Source of the DNA: Adineta ricciae
Taxonomy: Eukaryota; Rotifera; Eurotatoria; Adinetida; Adinetidae
NCBI GenBank assembly: GCA_905250025.1
Contig: CAJNOJ010000023.1
Span: forward strand, 620,001-684,000
DNA: 64,000 nucleotides
Reading direction: 5' to 3'
Positions 47,840 to 59,987 of the stretch are shown here, in pieces (position 1 is the stretch's first letter; each line of letters starts with the position of its first letter). Below the pieces are notes generated by a model. The model was not told the origin of the DNA and did not search any database. It was given only the letters and a program-made list of their open reading frames with translations. The translations under genes were made by a program, and so were the position numbers.

Positions 47840-48722
47840 TTACAATTCAGATTGAGGACGACGATTTCGTCCTGAAGTTAATTGCATGTGAGATCCATTG
47901 GTTGGCGAGTGATGAAATTCATCGTTCAGATGTTTTTCACTAGCAGTACCTGCATATGGTGCACGAAGAAAGTTCATATCAGCGCCAAATAAAGCACCTG
48001 AAAAGGCAGAAAAGGTTAGAACTTCTGAGAAAACGAGAGCAAAACTTACAAGCAGTTAATGCGAGTACAAGTGCAGCAAATTCGAACCAATAACTGTAAG
48101 ACAAATAGTTAAATTCTGGTCTTGGCATCCAAAGACGATCTTGACTGTAGATGCCATAGATAATAATAGCAATCAATTCGAAAGCAACTAGAATGAAAAG
48201 ATTGCCCTAAGAAATTTTGCCTGAAAATTTAAGCTTACAAATCACAAATGAGACAATGCACCATATCAGTTGATACTTCCATTGCCAACGGAATGTTGAA
48301 AATACTGCTATAGCTAAACTTGATATAGTTGCGATTGTAAGAATGAATGCTAATGTCGCAAATGCCTGTACCCATTTGAACCACGCTGAAAGCAAAGAAC
48401 GATCAACAGCTACCACTGATTGAGCTCAACGGGAAAACGTACGTGGAATGATCCAATCACGAAAACGATACATTTCATTTGTCCAAAACCAAAAACAACC
48501 TGTATACGGAATTTGTAAATCATCTTTGTAATGACGATATTTGTATAGACATAATTCCCATAGGCCAATATTTTGAAAATCTATTGGCGTGTCGAGATAA
48601 CGTTTTGTCCAGTAGGGTGAAGCAAATGCTGTTAAACAGCATAATGTACTTAGAAACATCACAATTGAAGCAACGAAGAAATATGTGGAATATTCCGCTT
48701 TACCACACTGTATAAAACCCAT
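47840..48722 (-). CDS. Claudin/PMP22-like four-pass membrane protein
   Basis: Four exons. TM1 is FFVASIVMFLSTLCCLTAFA. The first outer loop carries the claudin-type signature: SPYWTKRY, then NIGLWELCLYKYRHY to PYTGC (GLW-C-C). TM2 is VQAFATLAFILTIATISSLA. The third hydrophobic segment is near 48240-48290, with LIAIIIYGIYSQDRLWMPRP after it. The last membrane segment is YWFEFAALVLALTACALFGA. A polar tail follows (SPTNGSHMQLTSGRNRRPQS). Expected at cell junctions or the plasma membrane; the exact subfamily is not assignable by eye. The ATG at 48722 directly follows TTATTTCTAG. TSR2 lies 156 bp upstream on the same strand. Confidence 0.8.
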
Positions 48723-48742
48723 CTAGAAATAATCAAAATGAT
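48723..48742 (-). promoter_or_regulatory. Splice acceptor abutting the claudin-like start codon
   Basis: On the minus strand TTATTTCTAG is followed at once by ATG. Only 156 bp separate this from the TSR2 stop, so a cis 5'UTR intron with its own promoter would be cramped. Trans-splicing is possible (inference). Confidence 0.45.
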
Positions 48743-48878
48743 TTGATTACTATTGTCAACATGTTCTATGATTTGAAAATATCATAAGCATAATGAAAAC
48801 CACAGGAAAGTATGACTCATTTTCCCTTGCTAAAACTGTTCATTCAGTAGTGAATGAACAAAACAAAAACAAAAACAA

Positions 48879-49427
48879 TTATTTCTTTCCTCCACTACGT
48901 CTATGAACCGTTGTCCAGCCGTCTTCATCGGTATCCATTGACTGCGACTTTGATTCGGTAGTTGCTGGCTCTTCTCTCATGTCGAAATCGTTATCATCAT
49001 CGTCTTCGCCTTCCGATGACGAACTATCTTCAGTTTGATTTCGAACGGACATTCGCGCTGCTGGTGCTGTAGTTGCCTGCTGTAGTTGCAGTTCTTGCTG
49101 AACATCAGCTAATTTGCCTTGTTGAATTAGTTGGATATAGCGAATGAACAATTGTGCTAATTCAGCACTCGATCCATCATCTAAAACGGTATTGAATTCT
49201 TCATCTAGAACTTCATCGAGGTACTCTTGTAGATCCTGCTCCATGGAAGACACAGATAATGTTGGTCGAACATTTCGTACGAGATGTTGACCAAACGCGT
49301 CGATGAATGCTTCATATTTGGCTTGACTGTTCGGACCGCCCATTGAATGATCGACGGCTAGTTGCAATGCTGTCCATCGAGAGAATACCGAACCGATAAT
49401 TGGTAGTAATGTTGAATGTAATGACAT
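48879..49427 (-). CDS. TSR2: Pre-rRNA-processing protein TSR2 homolog
   Basis: TSR2 is the escort chaperone of ribosomal protein eS26 and is needed for 20S pre-rRNA maturation. A single exon of about 182 residues. The conserved TSR2 pattern is seen: GSVFSRWTALQLAVDHSMGG, FIDAFGQHLVRN, DLQEYLDEVLDEEFNTVLDD, an acidic region (SSSEGEDDDDNDFDMREEPA) and the closing EDGWTTVHRR (human: VDGWTIVRRKK). The in-frame ATG at 49427 is used; the codon three positions upstream is TTG, not ATG. It is divergent from TMEM50 (264 bp between starts) and upstream of the claudin-like gene. Confidence 0.93.
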   Translation of the reverse strand: MSLHSTLLPIIGSVFSRWTALQLAVDHSMGGPNSQAKYEAFIDAFGQHLVRNVRPTLSVSSMEQDLQEYLDEVLDEEFNTVLDDGSSAELAQLFIRYIQLIQQGKLADVQQELQLQQATTAPAARMSVRNQTEDSSSSEGEDDDDNDFDMREEPATTESKSQSMDTDEDGWTTVHRRSGGKK

Positions 49428-49691
49428 TGTCTTCAATTTTATGATTTCGTGTAATAAAAGATGTCAAAAAAAAGAGAACTTATCCTTGACATTCACCATG
49501 TTTAAGCCAGTATTCTTCTACCTCTCAACAAGTAGCGCTACAAGACGTGTATTTTATGATAGACGTCTCATTTGATTGGCGAACGAAAAGAACCATCGAT
49601 TGAATCAGTTTATCAAGAACGTAGCAGCTGATGCTAGTGTTTTCTTTTTTCTTCTCTTAGATTTACTCTTTTAGTTACTGATTACCGAACA
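49428..49691. promoter_or_regulatory. Shared promoter region of TSR2 and TMEM50
   Basis: 264 bp between divergent starts. On the plus side TTCTTCTCTTAG (about 49650-49661) and a second CTTTTAG are possible acceptors for the TMEM50 leader. No TATA box is obvious. Confidence 0.4.
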
Positions 49692-50395
<704 letters not shown>

Positions 50396-51291
50396 TTCAA
50401 CAACAAAACAAAATCAAAACATCATGAACATTCATTGTAATTAGTCGTCATGTTTTTTTTTATAGAATTTATTGAACGCTGCGCTTTTTTCCAAACAAAC
50501 CTATATATATATCTATTTATAAATAAATATCTATTTCTGTTGTGCAAACGTTGTTTATTGTTCTTTCTCTTCGGGTCTCATCTACGTGTTTATCTTCGTA
50601 CTTATGCACATACCTCTTTTTTTGTCCATCTATATTGTTCATGAAAATGAAACAACTGTCGTTTTCTCTCTAAATACTGATTGATTAATAAAAACAACAC
50701 GAACGAACTCGCTAATAAACATTGATTAACGACGTGATTAGAAGATTGATTCAATAATTGATTTTGTCCAAGAGAAAGACACTTTATTCTTACGTGTCGC
50801 TGAACTTTATTTTAATGTCATTGGGGAAATCAGAACCTACACGCAGAACTCGCATGGATACATCCCAATATACAAGAAAACATCTCACTTCTTTATTTGA
50901 GGCGGAGAAATTTCGTCTACTCTCATCGCGAATAGACATCATAGAATTGAAAATTAAACATATACATCAGTAATTTTCGAACAGTTGTTATATAGAATAG
51001 CACATTCACTAATTTATCACAAGGGAATCCCAATGCTTTGTATCTATTTCCTTCTATTCTTTGTATATTCCTCTTCTTATTGTTCTTTATTGCTGATGCG
51101 AGGCTAGTATTGATATAGACACCCATGTGAGAGAGTCGAAGCTAAAATCGATTATTTGACGTATATACATAGACGTTTTTCCTATCGCCCATTCAGTCCA
51201 CTTATGTTCTTTCTCTTCCACTCGTCTTAAACAAAATGAATCTCTTCAGTTGTAACCCAATGCATTCTACCCCCGTCACTCAATTAATGTG

Positions 51292-51317
51292 NNNNNNNNN
51301 NNNNNNNNNNNNNNNNN
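51292..51317. other. Assembly gap (26 N)
   Basis: A run of 26 N. The true missing length is unknown. Flanks are unique-looking, low-GC intergenic sequence. Confidence 0.99.
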
Positions 51318-51444
51318 GCGGCAATGTGTAACCATCACTTATTTCTGAACAAGAAAAAGACGGGTGTAAAAATACTTGTATGTATCCTATTTATTAAATC
51401 TGTCCTTTCCTTTTATTAAGCGAACAAAAAGAAATAGTAGTAGA

Positions 51445-51480
51445 AGACGAAGACGAAGAAGAAGAAGAAGAAGAAGAAAG
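51445..51480. repeat. (GAA)n-type microsatellite
   Basis: An imperfect GAAGAC/GAA run. Confidence 0.85.
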
Positions 51481-51884
51481 AGACGCGAAAGAAGATTTTC
51501 TTAGATAGAATTATTTCAATAACACAAAAGAGAAACAATACCAGTGTAACTAGAAGATCAGTAAGTTATCTGCTCGAATATACATGTCTCCCACACCTGA
51601 CATATGCAGATCGAGATCATTCATTGTTTAGTGAAGATAAGTCTAGCGAACAAAAGCTAAATACCTTTTCTAATCACATATGCGGAAATTCACATCTGTA
51701 TATCTCGACCCACCCTCAAGACAATGAATATATAAATATACGCTTCCTCTCGTTCTCTTTCCCGTTTTAGTACACATCTGCATTCCTATCACAATTCAAC
51801 AGAGTATGACATCGATCTCATTTAAATTTGAATTTATAATATAAAATGACAAAACCGACAGACAGTTGCATGTTTATTGCACTA

Positions 51885-51903
51885 TCATCATCATCATCAT
51901 CAT
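51885..51903. repeat. (CAT)n microsatellite
   Basis: About six CAT units, followed by an imperfect TCATCTT-rich tract. Confidence 0.85.
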
Positions 51904-53053
51904 ACTCCTCATTTTCATCTTCATCATCATTTCAGAAGATCATCAGTCAATTATTCTTGCTGTTTGCCCGTGCACAGTAGGATGGAATCGCTTAGTGTAT
52001 ACGAATATGTATGTCTATATACATATGAAAACGCTTTCGGTCTATGTATAGGCAACGAGACAATCTAAATCAATTTCTATGTTGTGTTTATTTGTATATT
52101 TGCATAAACCAAGACATTAAAAAAAGAGAAGGATAGGCTCGGTATCTCCGATCATCTTTCATAATTGTCATTTTCCCTTTTGACCGACAAGAACATGATC
52201 AGTGAGAGAAAGTATTACCCACAGCACAATAGAATAAATATCTGTATGCATACATATATTCCTCATTAGACAAGAAATGATTGTCTTGTCTGAAGTCGAA
52301 CTCATAGCTCGTAATCAAAGCAAATCATCAACTCATTACAAGAACTATTTTCAGAACGGGTTAGCGAAAAGGCGGGACGAGCATATATATCTTCGTATGC
52401 GTATTATTAAGGGATAGCAACATCGATCTTTCAGTTATGTTATCATAATAAACGAGCAGAAACTGAGAGTATGTAGACAGAAAAGAAGATGAGAGATCTG
52501 TAAATGATTTTAGTACAAGGACAAAGAACTAAGATGGACGCCTCGCTCTCACGCATACATATCCGTAAATATCTTCTCATCATCGCGATATATAGAAAAA
52601 CTAACGTCGATTGTATGTACTGATAAGTCAAATGTATAGATATTTTGTTATTGATTGGAGAGTTTGATTATTATTCTTAACAAGAAATGGTATTCGCTTT
52701 GATTTTCCTTGTACATGCAAAGAATTATCGACACGAGTCTGATTTTCAACAGAGATAATGCACCATTTTCCCTCCCTGAATGTATACATATATGCACACT
52801 GAAGAGAATAAATATCCATCATGGGTTCGATATACACTATTCGATGATCTAATCAGCGTGTTAATATTAAGAAGAAGAAGAACAAGTGTTTGTCATCATA
52901 TTAGTATGACTATTCTCAGTTATTGATGTTTTTCATTTACTTCAGATGTCAATTGTACAGTAGAAATTGTATCTGTTCTTCCCATTATGGCAACATTTAA
53001 CGATCAAATCAAAAACAACTAAATCAAAAACAGATTCCTACGGCCGATGTACG

Positions 53054-55899
53054 ATGGTCGTATGGCTTCGGCCTGAGTGTCTTCTGGTAATTTTCACCAG
53101 TCTGTACTATTGCTCACAAATGGGTACGTATCAATTAGCGACCTATAAATTCATTCTCAAAGTGAAAAGCGAGTCAGGCGAGTATTCGAAATAATTGGAT
53201 GCTTTTCTTCTTCCTCTTCTGAGAAAAAAATGCCATGATGTCATCTTTGTTATTAATTTATATTCGCCATAAGCCGATGTCTTAGATGTCATTTGAAATA
53301 GTTAGATGATGAGGAAGCAAATATTTATAAGATTAAGAAATCCTATCTTAGCAGTCTCTTAGACGACATCCGATTAAAGCTGTATGAACTTTTAGAAATT
53401 AATAGAAATTGATCTCATCTTCACGAAAAGAAAAAAAAAGTTATCTTATGTGCACGGATGTAAATGTATTCCTCGATAAAATTATTTATTTGTGATTAGA
53501 AGATAAGATCACGTTTTATCCCTCGAGGATAAATGCTTTCTTTTCTTTTTCAATCATGATATATAGATAAAGCTAGATTGACTTTCATTCAAGGATTTCC
53601 TTTGTTTGTTTCCGAATAGTTTCTGCGAAAACATACGATAAATTTTGGTGTGCAACTGAAGAAGGACGGCATCAGCTCTCATGTCCAGATGAAACGGCTT
53701 TATTAACAGACGTATCGATACGGAAAGTTCATCGCCGTACGCAAATGTGTGAACCGGATGTGCATTCAGATTATTTGGTGCACTGTCAAGGATCCATCGA
53801 TGGTTCATTATGTGAAGGAAATAAAACGTGTTTCATTGAAGTTTCCAGTCGAAATTATATACAATGTAGTGGTGGAACCTATGCACCGACATACTTTTTT
53901 GTGAAATATACTTGTACACAAAGTAAACTGAGCAAAATCCATCGAAACGCATCTATTAGTTCTGGTTTTTCTTTCTCTGTTAGTTCATACGATGTGTGTG
54001 GACAATGAACCAATTCGAAATACACTCTATGGTTTCATTGTTTCACCAGCTTATCCACATCCCATGGCTGATAATCTCAAATGCTCAATTAATATTGGTA
54101 AATGAAGATGGTTTGTTCGCAACTGAATTTGCTTTCTTTGAACTTTGTGTAGAAGCCGATCCATCGATGTATATTGAATTATCTCCAGTTCATATAAGTT
54201 TGCTGGATACTTATAAATGTCGGTCTGATTACTTGGAAATTTTTGGATATTTAAATTCGATATCAACAAATTTGCCATCAGATAAATCTAACGTCGAAAG
54301 AAACTCACTTCCAGTATGGAAATCCTATCATACATGGTGTGGTGCTGATCGGTCACCATATACTCCAACACCGAATACGCGCTATCTAATCTCATCGAAT
54401 TCTTTGTATATGTCATTGCAAACATCAGCATCAAAACGACCGCGATATTTCAAAATTCGATATAAAGGTAAGACGAATGGAATTTCGATATTCTCTTGAT
54501 TGGTTAATTGTAGTCGTGCCATCAATTGCACGTGCACAATATGATGCTGATGGAATTGCAATAGATTCTTCCTCGGAACCATCGATATCTTCCATGATGA
54601 CAAGCACAACATCGGCGACGATTCCGTTAACAACTATTGTTGTTCCGACCGTTGAAGAGAATACTAATCGAACATCAAATGAAACAACTGCGAAACGCAC
54701 ATACAAGAAAGGTATAGAGATAATTAAATATTCTCTTATCCGATAGTCAATTACGGATTTGTTTCTTCTTGTAGAAATTATTATTGGCACTATTGCCGGT
54801 GTATTCGTGCTTGTAATTGCTATCCTTGTGGGTGTCGGTATATTTCTCTTTATTAAACGGTAATGTTTTCTGACAAGTTATTTCTATTAAGATTAGCATA
54901 TCTTCGCATTTTTTCAGACGACAAACCAGAGCACCAGGAGCAAAATCGACGACGTTAGCGGTAGCGTCATCAGGAACAAACGCTGGAAAGAAAAATGCTT
55001 CATCGCCACCATCTTTTAACAGTGTAGCGTCAAAACCAGGTGCGAAATCATTGGATAAAGCTCCATTGCTTCAACAAACAGCAGCAACTACTACCAACAC
55101 ATCGAAACCTACACCAGCACCAGCAGCAAAACCAAAGTTAATACCGGAAAGAACAGTTAACCTCTCCGATGTGAATACATCGCGATTTAAATCTCATACG
55201 ATGTCGACAACAACCGCACCAGCGGCAACAACAACAACAGCAGCAGCCAGTGGCTTGTCGACGACTGTTAAAGATACTACTTTAGGACACACAGAAGTAG
55301 TGACAACAGCATCAGCACCTGCTGTACTCAAACCTGCGTTGACAGTGGCTGATAGTGGTATTTACGGTGCTGATTTCAGTGATGATCCACCATCCGTAGT
55401 AACGAAACCAACAGAACCAACGAAGATCTATGGCATCGATTTACCTGATAAATCTGAGAACAATCCGCCTGCATCGTCATTACCTATTCCTCTAACTGTT
55501 GTTGTTAATCCACTCAGTGACGGTTCTTCATCCACTCCGGCGAATACAACGACATCTCCTATTGTTATTCCAAATCATATTTCAATGAACTCTCTAGCTG
55601 AAGAAAGAGAAGGTCTATTAACTCCTCTGTTACACGATGAACATCTTGATGAAACAGTCAAAAGTGCCTATTTGAGTCTAATTGATGCAACTATGAGCGA
55701 AAACGAAGGCACAGTTTGTGGTGGATCATTAGTAAGTAGTGCATCTCAATCGCGTCGAACTTCAAACGTTAAACAACCTCTACTATCCCATGGCCCAAAT
55801 AACTTCGAAGGTATTTCGCGTAAAACGACACAATTCAACCCGTTACATGTTATCTTAAAGAAGGACGCCAATAAATATTACACAACCGAGTATATTTAA
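53054..55899 (+). CDS. Type I membrane protein with SUEL-type lectin and CUB domains
   Basis: Probable cell-surface receptor or adhesion protein. A signal peptide (MVVWLRPECLLVIFTSLYYC) is followed by an intron of about 500 bp. The SUEL/rhamnose-binding lectin-like domain (about 53640-53930) shows HQLSCPDETALL, CEGNKTCFIEVSSRNY, and CSGGTYAPTYFFVKYTC. A CUB-like domain follows (about 54000-54460; YGFIVSPAYPHPM, LKCSINIEADPSMYIELSPV, YKCRSDYLEIFGY). A Ser/Thr-rich stalk and one membrane helix come next (IIIGTIAGVFVLVIAILVGV, about 54775-54835). The long cytoplasmic tail of about 310 residues is rich in Thr, Ala and Pro, with a GIYGADF and IYGIDL pair and PLL repeats. Exons join in phase (for example the intron at about 53923-53983). 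The lectin-TM plan recalls EVA1C, but the CUB and tail differ. Two AATAAA signals follow at 56016-56025. Confidence 0.8.
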
Positions 55900-56015
55900 T
55901 AGTGGCGAACGAAATCTTGCTTTGCTTTTCTTCATCATGTTTGACTGATATATTTGGATGAGTTCGTCTCGCTTTCTCTCCCTTTCTTTTGTTTGTCTTT
56001 TTACAAAATAAGATT

Positions 56016-56025
56016 AATAAATAAA
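56016..56025 (+). terminator. Overlapping AATAAA polyadenylation signals
   Basis: Two AATAAA hexamers, sharing two bases, about 115 nt past the SUEL/CUB stop and about 35 nt before the convergent PARG stop. Confidence 0.6.
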
Positions 56026-56057
56026 ACATAGATGTTTTCTTTTCTTAAAATACTTCT

Positions 56058-57779
56058 TCATAGTTGTTCATCGTCTTTGTTTGACTTAACACCTTCGAAA
56101 TGTGTTTTAAAGTCTCCGAGTTCATCAATTGATACGAACCAAATCTCTTTAAATGCATACCGAATTGCGTTCTCACCATTCGTCGACAGATCATCCGACT
56201 GAGAATTCATTAATGGTTTGTTCAAAATCTCCGAGAAGATCTTGGCAATCATGTCTATACTATTTGCAAATGCACCAGTACCAATCGGTCCCAGTAGTAA
56301 ATACGTCTTCGAACCATCACCATCTGTATTAGCAACAGCAGATGCAATAATTGTTTGAAGTTTTTCATATGTACGCCTATACAATTCGTTCTCATTTGCA
56401 CGTGAGGGTGGTTTGTATAAACCTTCACCCATACCGGAAAGATCGTAACCTAGACGAGACAAAACATGGATGTGTAAAATAAGAAAGCACCTTGACTACT
56501 CATGTCGATATAACTCTATCAATCATCATCCTTCGTTGAAAGATAAGTTAGCATGTTAACTCTTGCATGTCATGAATATTAACTCGATTGGGAATACACA
56601 ATTTAGGAATGTATTTGATCTGGGAGAAAAAAAAACAGAAACATGTAAGGAAATCGATAATTTCCGTGAGTGATTCATTATAACTGACATTCCCAACAGT
56701 TTTTCCCTCGAAGGATGAATTTCTAGGCACGATAGATAGTATGTTCTGATTGATTGACTCCGTAAACAAGATATGCTTTACAAATACTTACAAGCAGCGA
56801 CAATAAGATCCGCTAAACGTCCATTTGAAAGATTATTCTGGAAAAATCGAACATTTTTTATGTAAGCGACACCAAACTCAGGTAGCATATATCCGCCATC
56901 CATGATCTTATATTTTAGATCTAACAGTGCACGATATCCATCAGAATTGTAGAGAATAACCTAGAAGAACCATAATCGATCTATGAAGTCAATTCGAATT
57001 GTTTGACAAACCTCTTCCTGAGTACGAGCATTCTCAAGAAAATAACCGCCAGGCATACGTTCATCGGCAAAGTCAAGCACAATAACTTGATGATCATCAG
57101 GAACTCTAAAAACTGCATCTTCAATACCGGATCGAATGTATTCTACTTTGCCGGCATTTTTTCGCACGTGAACAGGCGATAATGCAAGACTATCATGAGA
57201 ATCTTGATCTGTATCTGGATTGAACTGATCGGGTTGATTTAACATTTTGATCTGATTATAATTCCAGTATAATTTCAATTCATTTGTAAGAAAACCATTT
57301 TTGCGATATTTCGATATATATTCTTTTGATCGTCTCGCACCTTCACGATCAAAACTTCTTTCCAATTCCCAATACGTACCAAGATGTTCGGCGTTGTTCT
57401 GTTTCTGATATGGTTCGATAGTCGTTTTTAACTTGTTATAAATTGTTTCAATCTCTACCCAATCTATATTCCGTCTGCAGTCATTAACTAATTTCATCAA
57501 CTGTTCGTTATTTTCACTTCTCTGCATTCCTAATAGATAATACAGCATTGTCCGACGACTGTGATGATGATCATAACGTCTTTCAGTGTATTTATCCAGT
57601 TGTGCTGGTAATGCAATACTAAGAATTGATTCCACATCCATTTTACGGAATACGTTCACAGGAATGTACGGTTTTATGCTCATCTTGTTTGAACGATGTA
57701 TCTGACAAAATGTTAAAAGAATCAATGAACAAGTTAAGAAACCAGTCGAACGGTATAGATGCGTTAGTAAATGTGTCAT
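56058..57779 (-). CDS. Microbial-type poly(ADP-ribose) glycohydrolase (macrodomain PARG)
   Basis: Hydrolyses poly(ADP-ribose). The N-terminal 170 residues are helical. The catalytic macrodomain begins VIVLDFADERMPGGYFLENA and continues RTQEE, across a 47-bp intron to VILYNSDGYRALLDLKYK, then MDGGYMLPEFGVAYIKNVRF, LADLIVAACYDLSGMGEG, and LLLGPIGTGAFANSIDMIAK. This matches the bacterial/fungal-type PARG pattern (PGG..., then ARxQEE). The catalytic QEE pair is kept, but the third Gly of the usual GGG is Tyr. An intron at about 56463-56797 is about 335 bp. The start is either ATG 57779 (a hydrophobic leader that also looks like a GT-AG intron) or ATG 57683 (MSIKPYIPVN). Horizontal origin is plausible, with introns gained later. 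Confidence 0.85.
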
Positions 57780-58851
57780 TGTGATATGTGCAAGAGCGCT
57801 AATGATTTCGGTGAATCACGTCTCATGAAGAAAAGTAAGTGAGGGTTTGTTTGATTGGAGTCAAACAGACGGAAAAATTTAACATTGAGTTAACCAATAC
57901 AATTCACGTTGCTACGTAAAATAGCCAATGATGTTTCTTAATTCACCTTGAATTAGTCTGTCTGTTTGAGTCCTCTATCAACAGTACGCACTCGATTATG
58001 ATTTGTAGGTAGCGAAAGAAGGAGAAATAGACACACTGATGAAGTAAACTACCTTCTCTAACTATTATCTTACAGATTGTCGTATTTTATCCGATGAAAA
58101 AATCTCATTGAGGTTAGCTATGTCAATGGTTAATAGTTGTTCGAAGGTGAGATGCTCATATGTTAGATTCGGGCCTTATGTGCATAATACACCAAGGTGA
58201 AAATATGCTTTTCCCATTACTTTCGATGTCAACTTTTGATAATAACAACAACAAATATAAATATATTCGCAATCACCACTCTATTGGTGTATTTTTTATC
58301 AATTCACGGCCTAACATCGTTCGTTCGTTTCCGTCGCTCTACTTGCTGGTCTTATATTAATATAGATTCAAGCTGTGCGACATCTGCAGCCAGATTAATG
58401 TCTAGAGCATTTGACAAGAAATGAAATAATAACGTTAATAAAAAAATTGTAACAGTAGAAGCAAGAATGTAATATGAACATGAACTTCAAAAGCATGCTC
58501 ACTGAATAAGAATAGGCAGATTGAAAATTGATACAAAGTGACATCCGATGAAGTGCATTGATCAAGTCAGCATTGAAGAGATATCGAATATGCATAAATA
58601 ACTATTAAGTTTACGAATAAACGAGACCCAAACGACTTATCTCTGTCGAGATTGTACTCAATATACTTTCGAGATGGAGAAAACTCTATTTATTTCTATG
58701 GCAATAGTCGATTTTTTCTGGAATGATAAACATAACAAGAAAATGTTAAAAGTCGAGAATCACTGCACTAATTTTGCATAAAAAGGAACTTTGGTAGGTA
58801 AAATATGAGCTCTTTTTCATCCGACCAAAAGAGTAGACTGCCGATAAATGA
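57780..58851. other. Intergenic
   Basis: About 1.07 kb upstream of PARG. Short frames on both strands; no recognised gene. Confidence 0.5.
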
Positions 58852-59845
58852 TCAGTTTGTGCAATTTTCCGAGGGATATTCGTCGAAGAGTTTCTCATAT
58901 GCTTGTTGTAGCAAATTATATCCATGATTATACTCAATTCGACGTTCGTTTAACAATTGATCCACTTCATGCCGAGTGTTTGTTAGCTTTTGAGTTAAAT
59001 TTGAATAAATCGTAGAACGCTCTTCATTGTTGGATAACAAAATATATTTACCCATACCAGCAGTTTGATTGAGAATGTAATGGGTCAATACGTATGTGGA
59101 AATACTTGATAATTGATGGAGAAAATAAGCATCATGTTCAAGTTGGTTTAGAATTGGAAGAACACAGTTGATTTTGATTGGAACAGTAAGATTAAATTTT
59201 GCTTTTATATCCAGATTACCGATTAGGTCAGCTGTTTCTCTCAATTTTCTTCGAATATTGGCAAGTATAGTTTTTGACTCGACTTCATCATAGAGAATTA
59301 CATCAGTTGGATTAATAACTGGTTGAATATTCTCGAACAGATTGGAAATATCGGCCAATTGATTGACACTCTTACGGAAAAAACTCTCATTTTCTCTTGC
59401 AATTCGAGTAATACTATTCACGATCGTAGGGAACATCCGTTGAATCATATTTGCTGATCCCGACATGAGTAGTTTTAATATAGTTTTAATCTGAGCAGGT
59501 ATACGTTGAACAGCAAGTTCAAGGCGATACATATTCGAATACATCTCTGTAAAAGCCTTATCCAGAGCAAAACTTATCTGTAATTGACGTTGATTATTCG
59601 ACACATCTCGTTCATTTGCTGTAACCATCCGGATCGATTGAGAATAAACCATCAACATACCGTTCGAAAGTAAATCTCTTGGTAACGATAAAGTACTAAA
59701 TTCTATTGCAAATTAATGTACAATAGGACAGATTCAGTTTGTCGAACTTACGTGAATGGAATTCCATTGCATACAGTTCGTCTCCTTGAACCACTTGATT
59801 TAAAATAGTCCAGACGAAGAGAAAGTAATTGAAACCCGCGTACAT
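58852..59845 (-). CDS. Secreted helical protein, unknown
   Basis: Two exons joined in phase (intron about 59696-59752) give about 310 residues. A signal peptide (MYAGFNYFLFVWTILNQVVQ) is followed by GDELYAMEFH. The rest is almost wholly alpha-helical, with long amphipathic stretches (RDLLSNGMLMVYSQSIRM, MYRLELAVQRIPAQIKTILK, QKLTNTRHEVDQLLNERRIE) and few Cys, so it is probably an extracellular helical bundle. No family was recognised and no membrane segment is seen after the signal. It lies 142 bp downstream of the methyltransferase-like gene on the same strand. Confidence 0.65.
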
Positions 59846-59987
59846 TGTCAGAGTATCGATAAAGGATTGTGTCTACCTTTTATTCGTCGAAAAATCGCTG
59901 AGAAACAAAGCAGCTGATAGGTACGTGTTTTTCGAGAGAATATTTATTTTGGTATTTATTTCAATAAAAAGTTTTTGCTTTTGTTTT

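Larger units (their letters stand above)
50396..53053. other. Gene-free stretch with an assembly gap
   Basis: About 2.65 kb between TMEM50 and the SUEL/CUB gene. Holds the TMEM50 3' region, a GAA-rich run (about 51445-51480), a CAT repeat (about 51885-51903) and the N gap. Open frames are short and low in complexity; no gene, RNA gene or mobile element was recognised. Confidence 0.5.

Noticed and set aside
56548-56769. Minus-strand ORF inside PARG
   Set aside because: Falls in the long PARG intron; skipping it restores the macrodomain sequence IVAACYDLSGMGEG.
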